NCBI GenBank assembly: GCA_039105265.1
Contig: JAPFFF010000069.1
Coordinates: 186,001-250,000, forward strand
DNA length: 64,000 bases
Reading direction: 5' to 3'
Source: Tritrichomonas musculus
Taxonomy: Eukaryota; Parabasalia; Tritrichomonadida; Tritrichomonadidae
Below the pieces are notes generated by a model. The model was not told where the DNA came from and did not search any database. It saw only the letters and a list, made by a program, of their open reading frames with translations. Made by a program: the position numbers and the translations under genes. Below are positions 20,501-28,663 of this stretch, piece after piece (the first letter of the stretch is position 1; each line of letters opens with the position of its first letter).

Positions 20501-23500
20501 AGCTAGTACTTATTCACTAGAGGGTGAATCCATACCAAATAAACTCAGTCTACAACCCCTTATCGATTGGTGTAAGAGTACTGAATCTGATATATCGATT
20601 CCAGATGATAATAACGAAGCTGTATCATTGAACTCATGCGTCAACATATGTAAGACATTTCGTGATACTATTAAGGGTCCATTAGAGTTGTTATCGTATA
20701 AGATTCAAGAGGTTGAATCCAATCAACCATCTACTAGCGGAGATAGCGAATTCGATACCATCGATGGTTATCCCACATACTATGTCAAACATAATGATAT
20801 CACCACATATGAACCAACATCAACTGATTCAGTTCAAGATCCAGTCATCATCATGAAGATATCATTACCAAGTGAACTCAAGAGTAGGTTTACTACAACG
20901 GTTGATGTATTCAAGATTCATATGCGAAATCTATTGATATTGGATTGGCAAGGGAATGTATTGAACGATTTCATCATATCATTCGATAACGGCAAATTCA
21001 TATGTCCGGAGTTGACTCATAACAAAGCTCGTGATTGCTACACATACTCGACTCGTGAACGTGATGATCCAGAGATCATGTTCGATAAAGACCTCAACAT
21101 AGAACCATACTCATGGTATCTCAATGGTGACATGACCATCCATAACTTACTGAATGATGACTCATTAGTATCACGTAAACCAGTTATCAAATGCGATATC
21201 ATCGATGCGAAGAACGCGCTGAGATTACAAGAATCTGATGTCTACTATTTCTATCGTCCATCAATGATCACTTATGATGAACATGTTAAGTACATGGATA
21301 CATTCGGATCAGAAACATTGGAGTATGAATGTGAGTGTTATAAGATGATTTATAAGATACCGGAATCATATGAGATACCAACTAATCTGACATTCAAGTT
21401 CACTGAATACTGTTTCGGTAATAAATGGTCGTTAACGTGGGATGGTAATAAATGGATCGGTGATGATATTCAAGGTCGATTCCAGAGTAAGATCATCAGT
21501 AAGTGTCAGAAACGTGATCCAAAACCAGATAACTATGGTTCAACTGGTTGTATCATAGCTGTTAAACGAGATACATTGAATAGTAGAGCGATTCATGAAA
21601 CAAACTCGAATGGACTAGCATATTCGTTACTACGTACATGTATGCGTGATGAGGGTGGTGTATACGAACCGTATATCAAGTTCAAAGATGGTTCTGTCGT
21701 TAACGGATCTGATTATTCATTGAGTATTGGTTTCACATCAGCTGATTCATCAGTTAAGTTGGATGGATATGATCTTGCTTCAGTATCATGTACTATTGGT
21801 AATTACTCGACATCGAAGTTGAATATCAGTGATATCGAACAGTTATATCTCGATCTGGTTCTACCTGGACAAGAACTCGTTAATCGATTGTCTTTCACGA
21901 TTGATGGTGATGAAGTTCATCGTAGTGGTACCAACAACAATGGTTACGTTGATTTGAAAGGTGCATTGGATACAGTCGATAGAGTTGGTTATGTATGGAG
22001 TATGAGATCGAAGAATGACACTGGTCGTGATATCACCTTATATCTACGTCATGACTATACTGATCCGATAGATGAAGTCAACTGGGATCCATCAACGAAC
22101 GCGTTCGAGTATATCATTAAACAACAGTTCTATGAAGTATCACCGAATCCGAACGCATCTACGACACTATATACTGATTTCAACATTACATCATCGAAGA
22201 TCATCACAGCTGATAATATAACAACAATGAGATCGGATTTGAATCTAGTGACGAACAACGTTGATGTAGTATCATACGATGTTAAAGAGGTGAAGAGTAA
22301 AGTCGATGCACTTAGTTCAGAAATGGTTGATCAACAATCGAAGACCAAGTATCTACAGAAAGAGGTTGACAAGATCGATATGAAAGCTAATGTTGGTATC
22401 GCGTTGGGTGTAGCTGGATGTGTACTAGGTGCTACTGGATTGGGTGTCGCTGGTAAAGCGTTGTCGTTCGCATCGAAAGGTGTTGCTAATACTGTCGGTC
22501 GTGAGTTGGTGAATACTGTTACGAAGGTTAGTGATGTTGGTACTGATGTCGTTACAGACATGGCTGGTAAGTTGGTTGATGAGTTACCGGATATTGGTGC
22601 TGATATATTCTTCGGTGATATGGTTTCAGTACCAGTTAGTCGAATGATGAAATCGCGAACGGTGTTATCGAATACAGATAAACTGAATAAGATAATCGAA
22701 TGGTGTGATCAAGAGTACGTACCAGTTGAAGACATGACGTTCACTGATGAACTAGATGATCCATCTAAAGTTGCTATGACGTTGACATCAACGATGGATA
22801 TGTGTAAACGATTCAGACACACGATGAAACCAATGATCAAGACACTAGCACAGACAATGCAGTTATCGAGAGATGATGTCATTGATATTGTTGGTAAGAT
22901 TGATGGTATAGACAAGAACGTCAAACTCGTTGCGGAAGATATTATCACTGATGGATCGATTAGAGTTAAACTCATGGTAAGAACAATAAGTGAGTTCAAT
23001 GATGTTGATTATGATGAACAGTATGTTTCGTTAACGATCACTAATGGTGTCATATCTGAATATAATGGTACTGATACATTTCCATCAGCTACAATGGATG
23101 ACTCTTCAACACAGATCACTATATTGAATCCACAACACGTTCAAGTCACTGGTATCACGATTAAAGAGAACACATTGATCAGACACTTGGAGTTCACTAC
23201 TGATGATATAGCGTATACGTGTGATGTAGACGCGTTACAAAAGAAGATAGATTCATTACATGATCAACTCGAACAGAATGATAAGTCATTGGCTACTACA
23301 CTGAATGAGTTTCCGACAGTAGATGAAGTTAACACAGCGTTGGATACAGTTAAGAATGAATCTGATATCAAATATCGAAACAAAAATGATTTGATATATA
23401 AAGATGCTGTCGATGTACCTTTTGAAAATGTACAAGATAGTTCGGGATCATGGGAGGTCAAAATCAAATTGATCAGTGGAATTCGCCTTGTTGGAACAAT

Positions 23501-24326
23501 ATCAAATAACGATGGTTTTGTAAAAGAGTTTGATTATTTGTTTGATTATAATGGTGTTATTACTGATGATGGAGATGTTAATGTCGCTTTTGAAATCGAC
23601 GGAACAACTTATTACTTAACTTATTATAAAAGTGATAGTAATGGTCTGTGCTTTTATATCGATAATGGGGAAGACTATTTCAATACCAAATTAATATCAG
23701 CGGAAAGAATATTGAAACAAGATACAATAGCATTGAAAAGTGAGATTCCTGAACCTGTTGATTTGACCAATTATGCTACTATGGTTGATCTCGATGGATA
23801 TGCGTTGAAGAGTGAGTTGAATAAATATGCTAAATCTCATCAAGATCTAGCCAAGTTAGTAGGTGATAATGTCGCTAAAATCGTAACAATGAACAGTCAG
23901 ATATCAAATCTACAACATGAGAATGAATCATTAAGAGCTAAGTTAGACGCGTTGATGAATAAAATAGCACGAATCAAGTACACATTCAATGTAACGAATA
24001 GTAATACCATTCATTATCAATTCGAGAAACAACTTGACGAATATGACGGAACACTCTATTTGACTTATAATGAAACCAGAGATAATGTTACCAGTGTAAA
24101 CGAAATCAAAATCAGTATATCATTCAACGATAATAATTCACCTAAGTTTGAATATCAATGTGAACCAACTAAGATCTGGTTAAACAATATTGAATTTCCA
24201 TTAAGTAGTAGCAATTTCGTGATCAATGCAACAGTTAATTACATATTGATTAACTCGTCATTCTTTACATCAAATGGTATCTTAGCTGCAGATAACACGA
24301 AGAATGTAATACATTCATTGGCGTAA
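17580..24326 (+). CDS. Giant phage-tail-fibre-like protein (2248 aa)
   Basis: An open gene of 6.7 kb. Two related modules are visible: ELRESDQLYLYKPSLIT (~residue 65) with YEIPLQLEFEF and FGHTWSLIWDGHSW, and LQESDVYYFYRPSMIT (~1214) with YEIPTNLTFKF and FGNKWSLTWDGNKW. Both end in QQFYEV, then KIIWADNIMTMRRDLN (~350) or KIITADNITTMRSDLN (~1535). Between them lies a unique acidic region with aspartate-rich repeats. A hydrophobic glycine/alanine stretch (~1603-1645, GIALGVAGCVLGATGLGVAG) follows. The C-terminus carries fibre-type repeats (ALKSEIPEPVDLTNYA, GYALKSEL), a coiled coil (~2105-2135) and a tip. Such repeats are typical of trimeric phage fibres; here the gene is flanked by Polinton capsid genes, so a surface fibre for host binding is inferred. 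Confidence 0.7.
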   Translation: MITPLAVRAMALKDRGYKIKVRDDELKITKDSKVDDVRINCIYTKKEIDDLIQNTKSEINDNSLFELRESDQLYLYKPSLITQSSKYYEMIWNIDSNYEIPLQLEFEFKDYLFGHTWSLIWDGHSWTGNNVVNLSFNKQSTVRNNNGSPAIVVRHNDYIAKWIRCFVDTIKDSDNYATILSKYVTNWRVMYADGTVINVSDDNVKLGESPHYDNIDVQQFGVKVSNDVSSKNMLYVLADININGFVTPLKWDLNITTPINLHYLNTRDNNPVIESFTYIREVKHSNKSIPEENTNNDIHIYIEKEYFEQKPDTADETYNPFDIMITQQFYEVKPDPRECTTITTDNNIYSSKIIWADNIMTMRRDLNVVGGTVDVLAYDYSVLRAIINGIQEQLRLQAAYNEYIDSIRKGLAIASDIITILSGAVNMVKDLSTLSMTGENMNINTYRTEDFTFPGMGGPNDDYPGGKQPISGKFLLDMDTSASGQVLKRFIPTQTEIPAATSSLTATDLVLNAMNSLTQIGTTTTTLIAGGLTLDRVPEMIDGVRVIQQSIQTITDSVRELRRRWREHRDNTIVDHTVENTDEMELDDLDDETPVTRLTHDTTTNAGSGFGDHNLESLSDLTDEELLALNSSDVHVDQIGNDLILITSVTTGEVVYIRRRDHVQSITTPERIRFNSRRRVDTTSTWSYDGRTALEIEQMLLTDRILFENTHPELQFVRNSDVDTGVDWTEVRDSSGRTVAIIDVTMLTRTSVDGDGISINSHLHSKVNPVHGSSVNVNSDGIHVNDETRELIANEYNVVVVNHELTPTDDADVVIPGTTITLGDIEQMDWFQRHRLANEINGLRFRDSRSELGSTNNDDHTEVVYKNNVIGVIDRRHINQVTINDNQITLTNPDNQLTLTDHDIQWMRDHDEQHRSTLRGFISNINNRLEEINMDMEWLLDHPSLTDRYVVCRGSRILVPIVDAVLYIPRSIRKASTYSLEGESIPNKLSLQPLIDWCKSTESDISIPDDNNEAVSLNSCVNICKTFRDTIKGPLELLSYKIQEVESNQPSTSGDSEFDTIDGYPTYYVKHNDITTYEPTSTDSVQDPVIIMKISLPSELKSRFTTTVDVFKIHMRNLLILDWQGNVLNDFIISFDNGKFICPELTHNKARDCYTYSTRERDDPEIMFDKDLNIEPYSWYLNGDMTIHNLLNDDSLVSRKPVIKCDIIDAKNALRLQESDVYYFYRPSMITYDEHVKYMDTFGSETLEYECECYKMIYKIPESYEIPTNLTFKFTEYCFGNKWSLTWDGNKWIGDDIQGRFQSKIISKCQKRDPKPDNYGSTGCIIAVKRDTLNSRAIHETNSNGLAYSLLRTCMRDEGGVYEPYIKFKDGSVVNGSDYSLSIGFTSADSSVKLDGYDLASVSCTIGNYSTSKLNISDIEQLYLDLVLPGQELVNRLSFTIDGDEVHRSGTNNNGYVDLKGALDTVDRVGYVWSMRSKNDTGRDITLYLRHDYTDPIDEVNWDPSTNAFEYIIKQQFYEVSPNPNASTTLYTDFNITSSKIITADNITTMRSDLNLVTNNVDVVSYDVKEVKSKVDALSSEMVDQQSKTKYLQKEVDKIDMKANVGIALGVAGCVLGATGLGVAGKALSFASKGVANTVGRELVNTVTKVSDVGTDVVTDMAGKLVDELPDIGADIFFGDMVSVPVSRMMKSRTVLSNTDKLNKIIEWCDQEYVPVEDMTFTDELDDPSKVAMTLTSTMDMCKRFRHTMKPMIKTLAQTMQLSRDDVIDIVGKIDGIDKNVKLVAEDIITDGSIRVKLMVRTISEFNDVDYDEQYVSLTITNGVISEYNGTDTFPSATMDDSSTQITILNPQHVQVTGITIKENTLIRHLEFTTDDIAYTCDVDALQKKIDSLHDQLEQNDKSLATTLNEFPTVDEVNTALDTVKNESDIKYRNKNDLIYKDAVDVPFENVQDSSGSWEVKIKLISGIRLVGTISNNDGFVKEFDYLFDYNGVITDDGDVNVAFEIDGTTYYLTYYKSDSNGLCFYIDNGEDYFNTKLISAERILKQDTIALKSEIPEPVDLTNYATMVDLDGYALKSELNKYAKSHQDLAKLVGDNVAKIVTMNSQISNLQHENESLRAKLDALMNKIARIKYTFNVTNSNTIHYQFEKQLDEYDGTLYLTYNETRDNVTSVNEIKISISFNDNNSPKFEYQCEPTKIWLNNIEFPLSSSNFVINATVNYILINSSFFTSNGILAADNTKNVIHSLA

Positions 24327-24381
24327 CCAAAAACAGATGAATCGTTATTTTTGAACTCATCCGCCACCGATTCGCTATAGC

Positions 24382-24930
24382 TCAAACGACTACATACTTC
24401 AGACATAAGTGATATACATTGACGAGATCGTTGAACTCTTTGTTATAGACTTGTTTGAAGTCAGTGACTATCTCACCAGACTCAGTAACGATCTTAATAG
24501 CATCGATCTTCTGTATTGGTGATACTTTCGCGACACAACATCCAGGATTATCATCAGTGTATATCTCAACATCACCACCTGTAACTGATTTGATGATTGA
24601 TGCTAGATCTTGTTGTGGAACGATGATAGTATGTTTACTGATGAGATTACTGATCAGAGCTTTGTCTTGATCGAGTAGTATCTTCGCGTATGTTTCTAGA
24701 ATGAGTGATCGGACATCAACTTTCTCTAACTCCGTTGACGGTGCATCATTAAGTGTAATATCACGAGTGATGACTATATCTTCTTTACCATCATCACGTT
24801 TATTGATGAAGATGTTGTTATTGATATTGTTATTGGATTGCGATGCTGATGTCGGTTCGAGTGAAACATTTGCATTGACTCCAGTGTTGAGTGACCTCTT
24901 CTTAATCATTTCATTGATTTTAAAATACAT
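24382..24930 (-). CDS. P1 conserved protein with paired cysteines
   Basis: A 182-residue protein homologous to the P2 protein at 42397-42972. An asparagine-rich N-terminal tail is followed by a helix (LILETYAKILLDQDKALISNL against FLEILLSIYETNPIKVNDLL), then DVEIYTDDNPGCCVAK against KVELIVNDDCACNGCVSR, and a matching C-terminal KEFNDLVNVYHLCLKYVVV against KYNSIYTELIRHNISLKTC. The conserved cysteine cluster may bind metal. The family is not recognised. It converges with the fibre gene and lies on the same strand as the genes to its right. An internal ATG at 24909 (MIKKRS) is also possible as the start. Confidence 0.55.
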   Translation of the reverse strand: MYFKINEMIKKRSLNTGVNANVSLEPTSASQSNNNINNNIFINKRDDGKEDIVITRDITLNDAPSTELEKVDVRSLILETYAKILLDQDKALISNLISKHTIIVPQQDLASIIKSVTGGDVEIYTDDNPGCCVAKVSPIQKIDAIKIVTESGEIVTDFKQVYNKEFNDLVNVYHLCLKYVVV

Positions 24931-24942
24931 GGAATCCGTTGA

Positions 24943-25131
24943 TCAATAGGAGTTAACATCATCTTTATAGAGTATCAACTGTTTAGCATTGACGCATCTA
25001 CATGATTGATCAACCGCTACTAGATTCTCTTTCTTATGAGTCGCTGGATGACGATATTCGGGTTTAGTTATCGGTGGATTCGGAGTCGTGTGTTGTTTAT
25101 GAGACATTACTTGAACTGATTTACCGGACAT
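24943..25131 (-). CDS. Small P1 protein (62 aa)
   Basis: The ATG at 25131 gives MSGKSVQVMSHKQHTTPN. It has a proline/histidine-rich middle and a CRC cysteine pair near the end (VDQSCRCVNAKQLILY). It lies between the cysteine protein and the HNH gene, all on minus, with gaps of 12-28 bases. No family is recognised; the codon style matches P1, and tight packing supports a real gene. Confidence 0.4.
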   Translation of the reverse strand: MSGKSVQVMSHKQHTTPNPPITKPEYRHPATHKKENLVAVDQSCRCVNAKQLILYKDDVNSY

Positions 25132-25159
25132 TTAATGAAAAATAAACAAACCATTCGAT

Positions 25160-25699
25160 TTAGATGAATTCACGTCGAAGTCCACGAATACCGAAATCAT
25201 GACGTTTATGATATATATCACGAATACATACCGTGTTTTTCTTACCGATGTGGAGTTTACGGAAATTCACTCCAGTATCATACCAAACATCTCCATCTTG
25301 ATCCATGAAGTAACCATCGAATTCGAATCCATTATACCATATGATCGGTACTACATCAATTGGTAAGTCATCAACATACTCACATTCAAATCCATTATAT
25401 GATGATTTATTAAGATTATTCTGTTTTGGTGTAACCCATCGAAGATTAGATATATGATTGTCTGTATATATCTTATTTTTGTGATCCACTTGAGTTTTAT
25501 TATCTGGATCATCATTCGTGATCCATTGGAAAGCTATTAAACGATGTTTACTACATGATATACAGTTTAAACAGACAGCGATGTATTTATTTCGAATGAA
25601 TTCAGTAATGATATATCCATCACTCTTACGTCTGATCTGATATGGATAGTCAGTATTGATTTCGTAATCATTGTCGACTTTCAATGTCTCCCAACTCAT
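25160..25699 (-). CDS. HNH endonuclease (P1)
   Basis: A 179-residue protein with an HNH core: KHRLIAFQWI, then TQVDHKNKIYTDNHISNLRW and VTPKQNNLNKS. This is the layout of the HNH_3-type homing nucleases common in Trichomonas and in large viruses; the histidines of VDHKN and NHISNLRW are the expected metal and catalytic positions. The N-terminal region (YEINTDYPYQIRRKSDGYII) is the usual NUMOD-like partner. P2 has a homologue at 48383-49021. Such enzymes nick or cut DNA and often spread as independent genes, so it may be a passenger. A T-rich box (AAAAATAAT on the top strand, 25712-25720) lies upstream. Confidence 0.8.
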   Translation of the reverse strand: MSWETLKVDNDYEINTDYPYQIRRKSDGYIITEFIRNKYIAVCLNCISCSKHRLIAFQWITNDDPDNKTQVDHKNKIYTDNHISNLRWVTPKQNNLNKSSYNGFECEYVDDLPIDVVPIIWYNGFEFDGYFMDQDGDVWYDTGVNFRKLHIGKKNTVCIRDIYHKRHDFGIRGLRREFI

Positions 25700-25750
25700 T
25701 TGAATTTATAGAAAAATAATCTATTAAATATAGAATGACCGTAATTTCAT

Positions 25751-27337
25751 TTAACGACTAACGACATCATACTGTCCGATTTCAACAACGGGCGGCATAC
25801 CATTTGGTTGAACATGAATGGATATGACAGTATCTTGTAACAATCCCATAATTGGAGGTGGTTTTGGACTGGCAGCAGCGTAATAACTATCTTCTGGAAG
25901 ATCACAAACGATTTCATAAGTGATTGGAGTGTTACTGGTTTGACCTTGTTGGAATGTGTTATCGGTTTCAGTTGGAAGTCCGATAAAGAATGAAGTAATA
26001 TCGTAACTAAAGTGTCTACGTGGTACATTCGGATCTTCATCTTCAGTTTTGACATACATCAATGATTGAACCACCTCTTTGTTGAACCCTGTTTGTTCAC
26101 CGTTAACGTTCATAGCGTTTTGACATAGTTCGATGAACATTGGATCAGTACCATCAGTCGCAAATGGAATAGTTGGAACGACTCCATAACCACCACATCG
26201 TAACTGGAAGTTCGTAAACTTAGGGTTCTTGAATACAGTGTGATGAGTTGATTCTAATGGGAATAAGAAGAAGATTGAATCGACAAATCTTGGAGTAATG
26301 GTTTGAGTGGTTGATCCATGACCGTTACCGAGACTCTTACTCATAGTCGTGAATGTCAATATCTGAGTTGGAAAGATGAGTTCTTGTTGAGTGTATCGTT
26401 GAACGAGTGATTGATATATATCATTATCGATACCAAAGTTGGGGATGACACTATAACTGTCAACAATCTCATAATTACGTTCGACTGTGATTCTACGAGC
26501 TGCAGCTTTTAGTCTTGGTGACGCATAATCAGTAAACATAAACGCTGGATCACCAATTTGAACAAATTCAGATGAAATTGGTTCCATTTGAAACTCTTTA
26601 TAGACACCAATATCAGCAATCAACTCTTTAGATGGACCAACTGGACACCAAACCAAACCCTGTGTACCGAACATAACTTTGAGTTCGAATTTACCAGCGA
26701 ATGCAGGTAGATACTTGATGTTACTGAGTGGTAAGAATCGGCGTAAATCGATCTTCAATGGTATGGTAACTTCATACCCGATATGATCTGTATCAAGTGG
26801 TACAAACGCACCGCAATGAGCTAAATCGAATTTACGATTATATATATCTTTATGACGAACTTTAGAGTAGATATCAGATCGTTTTGAAGCTTCATTAGCA
26901 CCACATGCTGTTAAGAATGACTCTTCTGGACCAAAGTTTTGAGTGTATATGGAGATACCGTTAGAGAGGATCTCATATTTTTCGACTGAATCCATAGCGT
27001 CTTTGAATCCAACCCATAATGTGTTAAATTTATGACCATTTACACCTATTAGTGGATTATTAATTGGTTCATTCATGTTTATCGTAATCTTCATCTGCGC
27101 TTTGATGAATCCGTTATAGATATCAGCTGTGTTATCACATGTCGGACTGATAATGAATGTCGTGAATGATCCAGCATGAATAGGTGCTGATGGACTGTAC
27201 GAAGCTTGCGCATCGATAACGTACTTCTTATTAGTGTCTGACATGGCTATAGCATTATCGACTATATCGAAATAGCTAGCCACTTGAGTATTTACTTCAG
27301 CTGATGTCTTGTGAAAGACTTCGTTGTTGAATGTCAT
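25751..27337 (-). CDS. MCP: Major capsid protein, double jelly-roll (P1)
   Basis: A 528-residue protein of the Polinton major capsid type. Landmarks are the early IDAQASYSPSAPIHAGSFTT stretch, YEILSNGISIYTQNFGPEES followed by CGANEASKR, the long beta-rich body, and FPLESTHHTVFKNPKFTNFQ near the second jelly roll. The P2 capsid shows the same order (PFHQGQYSQISLTHP, RLEILHNNVNVGYQQNE, then FPKHHNDLTVFENPVYQ). The fold forms pseudo-hexameric trimers in Polintons, virophages and adenoviruses. The reading frame is open. It is followed on the same strand by small structural genes, the ATPase and the integrase, forming a virion and integration series. Confidence 0.8.
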   Translation of the reverse strand: MTFNNEVFHKTSAEVNTQVASYFDIVDNAIAMSDTNKKYVIDAQASYSPSAPIHAGSFTTFIISPTCDNTADIYNGFIKAQMKITINMNEPINNPLIGVNGHKFNTLWVGFKDAMDSVEKYEILSNGISIYTQNFGPEESFLTACGANEASKRSDIYSKVRHKDIYNRKFDLAHCGAFVPLDTDHIGYEVTIPLKIDLRRFLPLSNIKYLPAFAGKFELKVMFGTQGLVWCPVGPSKELIADIGVYKEFQMEPISSEFVQIGDPAFMFTDYASPRLKAAARRITVERNYEIVDSYSVIPNFGIDNDIYQSLVQRYTQQELIFPTQILTFTTMSKSLGNGHGSTTQTITPRFVDSIFFLFPLESTHHTVFKNPKFTNFQLRCGGYGVVPTIPFATDGTDPMFIELCQNAMNVNGEQTGFNKEVVQSLMYVKTEDEDPNVPRRHFSYDITSFFIGLPTETDNTFQQGQTSNTPITYEIVCDLPEDSYYAAASPKPPPIMGLLQDTVISIHVQPNGMPPVVEIGQYDVVSR

Positions 27338-27382
27338 TTACTTGACAGAAAAATATGATGGTTTAAGTCGACGGATTCATAC

Positions 27383-27958
27383 TTAGCGTCGTATACGTGA
27401 TCGAAATATGGGTTGTTCAATGACTGGTTCAGGTTCAGGTTCAGGTTCAACTGATTGTGGTGCAACTGGTTGAGGTTCATTAACAACAGGTTCTGGTTCA
27501 ACTGACTCTGGAAACATTTCAGGTACATATCGACTACGAATACGCGATTTCGATAACTCTTTGTTGACGACATGTTTGATATACTGTTTCTGCTCTTTCT
27601 TGAATCTATCATTGCGGATCTCTTCACCGAGATTACGTAACTGTTCGAGTATTTCGAGATTAATCGTTGAATCTGGTCTAGTTGATGGAATCGTACTACT
27701 AGATGTTCGCGGTCTACGTTGTTTGATTACAGGTGGTGGTGTTGATTCAGTTTCAGACTCGACATCGCTAGTAACATCGACAGACTGTTTATCAATATCG
27801 TTATTGGTTTGTTCTACTAATTTAGTCTCCCTCAACTTGACTATATATTTACCTTCTTTTTTAGTCGGAAACACTTCATATTCAGGATCTTCAATCCCTT
27901 GCAACCATCGTTGAATGATTTGATTTCGTTTCACTCCACGTACGTACTTAGAACTCAT
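27383..27958 (-). CDS. P1 proline/glutamate-rich protein (191 aa)
   Basis: Residues 1-60 are a small basic domain (GVKRNQIIQRWLQGIEDPEY, EVFPTKKEGKYIVKLRE). A serine/threonine/proline linker follows, then a coiled-coil helix (~100-140, LEILEQLRNLGEEIRNDR), a basic patch (SKSRIRSRY) and a Pro-Glu repeat tail (PEPEPEP, from a 6-base repeat GGTTCA). It ends basic (FRSRIRR). It lies 45 bases downstream of the capsid gene's strand-start on the same strand, so a virion protein (cement, scaffold or DNA-binding) is likely. Family not recognised. Confidence 0.5.
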   Translation of the reverse strand: MSSKYVRGVKRNQIIQRWLQGIEDPEYEVFPTKKEGKYIVKLRETKLVEQTNNDIDKQSVDVTSDVESETESTPPPVIKQRRPRTSSSTIPSTRPDSTINLEILEQLRNLGEEIRNDRFKKEQKQYIKHVVNKELSKSRIRSRYVPEMFPESVEPEPVVNEPQPVAPQSVEPEPEPEPVIEQPIFRSRIRR

Positions 27959-27992
27959 TTGATTTTAACAAAAATATCATCACTGACAATAC

Positions 27993-28220
27993 TCACTTAC
28001 GTTTGTTTTTACGAGTTTTGGATTTGCGTTTACTGGTTTTGATATATGGTACCGTTACGTCATGAGTATTAGTGTTATCGTGATATCGTGTTGGTAATGA
28101 TCGCGGTCTAGTGACTTCGTTATACATAGTACCAGGTCCAGATACGATAACAGAATTACTCGATCTATATGCATTACTTCGTACTTTGCTTCCGCAAATT
28201 GTTCGATCTCTGCCACTCAT
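27993..28220 (-). CDS. Small basic P1 protein (75 aa), possible core protein
   Basis: The start at 28220 gives MSGRDRTICGSKVRSN. Serine/arginine-rich throughout, with a very basic end (SKRKSKTRKNKRK). Small arginine- and lysine-rich proteins condense DNA in adenovirus-like virions, and a place between structural genes fits that. There is no other signature; the match is by composition only. Confidence 0.45.
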   Translation of the reverse strand: MSGRDRTICGSKVRSNAYRSSNSVIVSGPGTMYNEVTRPRSLPTRYHDNTNTHDVTVPYIKTSKRKSKTRKNKRK

Positions 28221-28230
28221 TTATGATCCG

Positions 28231-28635
28231 TTAAATCCCCCGAAATGGAACGAATTTATGAGGTTTCTTTCGCGAATCAGCTGCAGCTTGTGCTGTTGAT
28301 GATCCACCTTGTTTTAATTCGCCACGCGCGAACTGTTCACTGATCTTCACGAGCTTGTCTTTGACCGACCCCTTTGGCATGTGACTGAATATGTTTGCAC
28401 CTGCTGATGTAATAGCACCTAACGTTGGATTGAATACTGTAGCGAATGGTGTTATCGCATGTAACATAGTACCGATAGCTTTCGGATTATTCATAGCGAA
28501 GTTTTTAGCACCGATCAACCCCTTTTTGGTCGCATTCCATACTCTATGAGCGACGTTTTTAGCACCGATGAGCCCCTGATGGACATCACTTTTAAGTCTA
28601 TTCCAACCGCTTGTAACGAAACTCTTGAATCCCAT
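28231..28635 (-). CDS. Candidate membrane-active pVI-like protein (P1)
   Basis: A 134-residue protein that starts MGFKSF, a possible N-myristoylation site. Two near-repeats (HQGLIGAKNVAHRVWNATKK and KKGLIGAKNFAMNNPKAIG) form amphipathic helices, and a hydrophobic segment follows (TMLHAITPFATVFNPTLGAI, then TSAGANIF). This layout recalls adenovirus protein VI, whose amphipathic helix ruptures endosomes, and the short P2 protein at 58724-58978, which also begins MG and is amphipathic. The C-terminus is basic. Assignment rests on layout and gene neighbourhood, not on alignment. Confidence 0.5.
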   Translation of the reverse strand: MGFKSFVTSGWNRLKSDVHQGLIGAKNVAHRVWNATKKGLIGAKNFAMNNPKAIGTMLHAITPFATVFNPTLGAITSAGANIFSHMPKGSVKDKLVKISEQFARGELKQGGSSTAQAAADSRKKPHKFVPFRGI

Positions 28636-28663
28636 GATTTATTAATCATAAAAACAAACCAAT

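Noticed and set aside
17580-24326. Bacteriophage contamination suggested by tail-fibre repeats
   Set aside because: The gene is embedded among Polinton capsid, integrase and ATPase genes of the same composition, and the same fibre type is in P2 with defined eukaryotic-type Maverick ends.
27334-27627. Additional open frame overlapping the Pro/Glu-rich gene
   Set aside because: It is an out-of-frame shadow over the GGTTCA repeat and lacks a start context.
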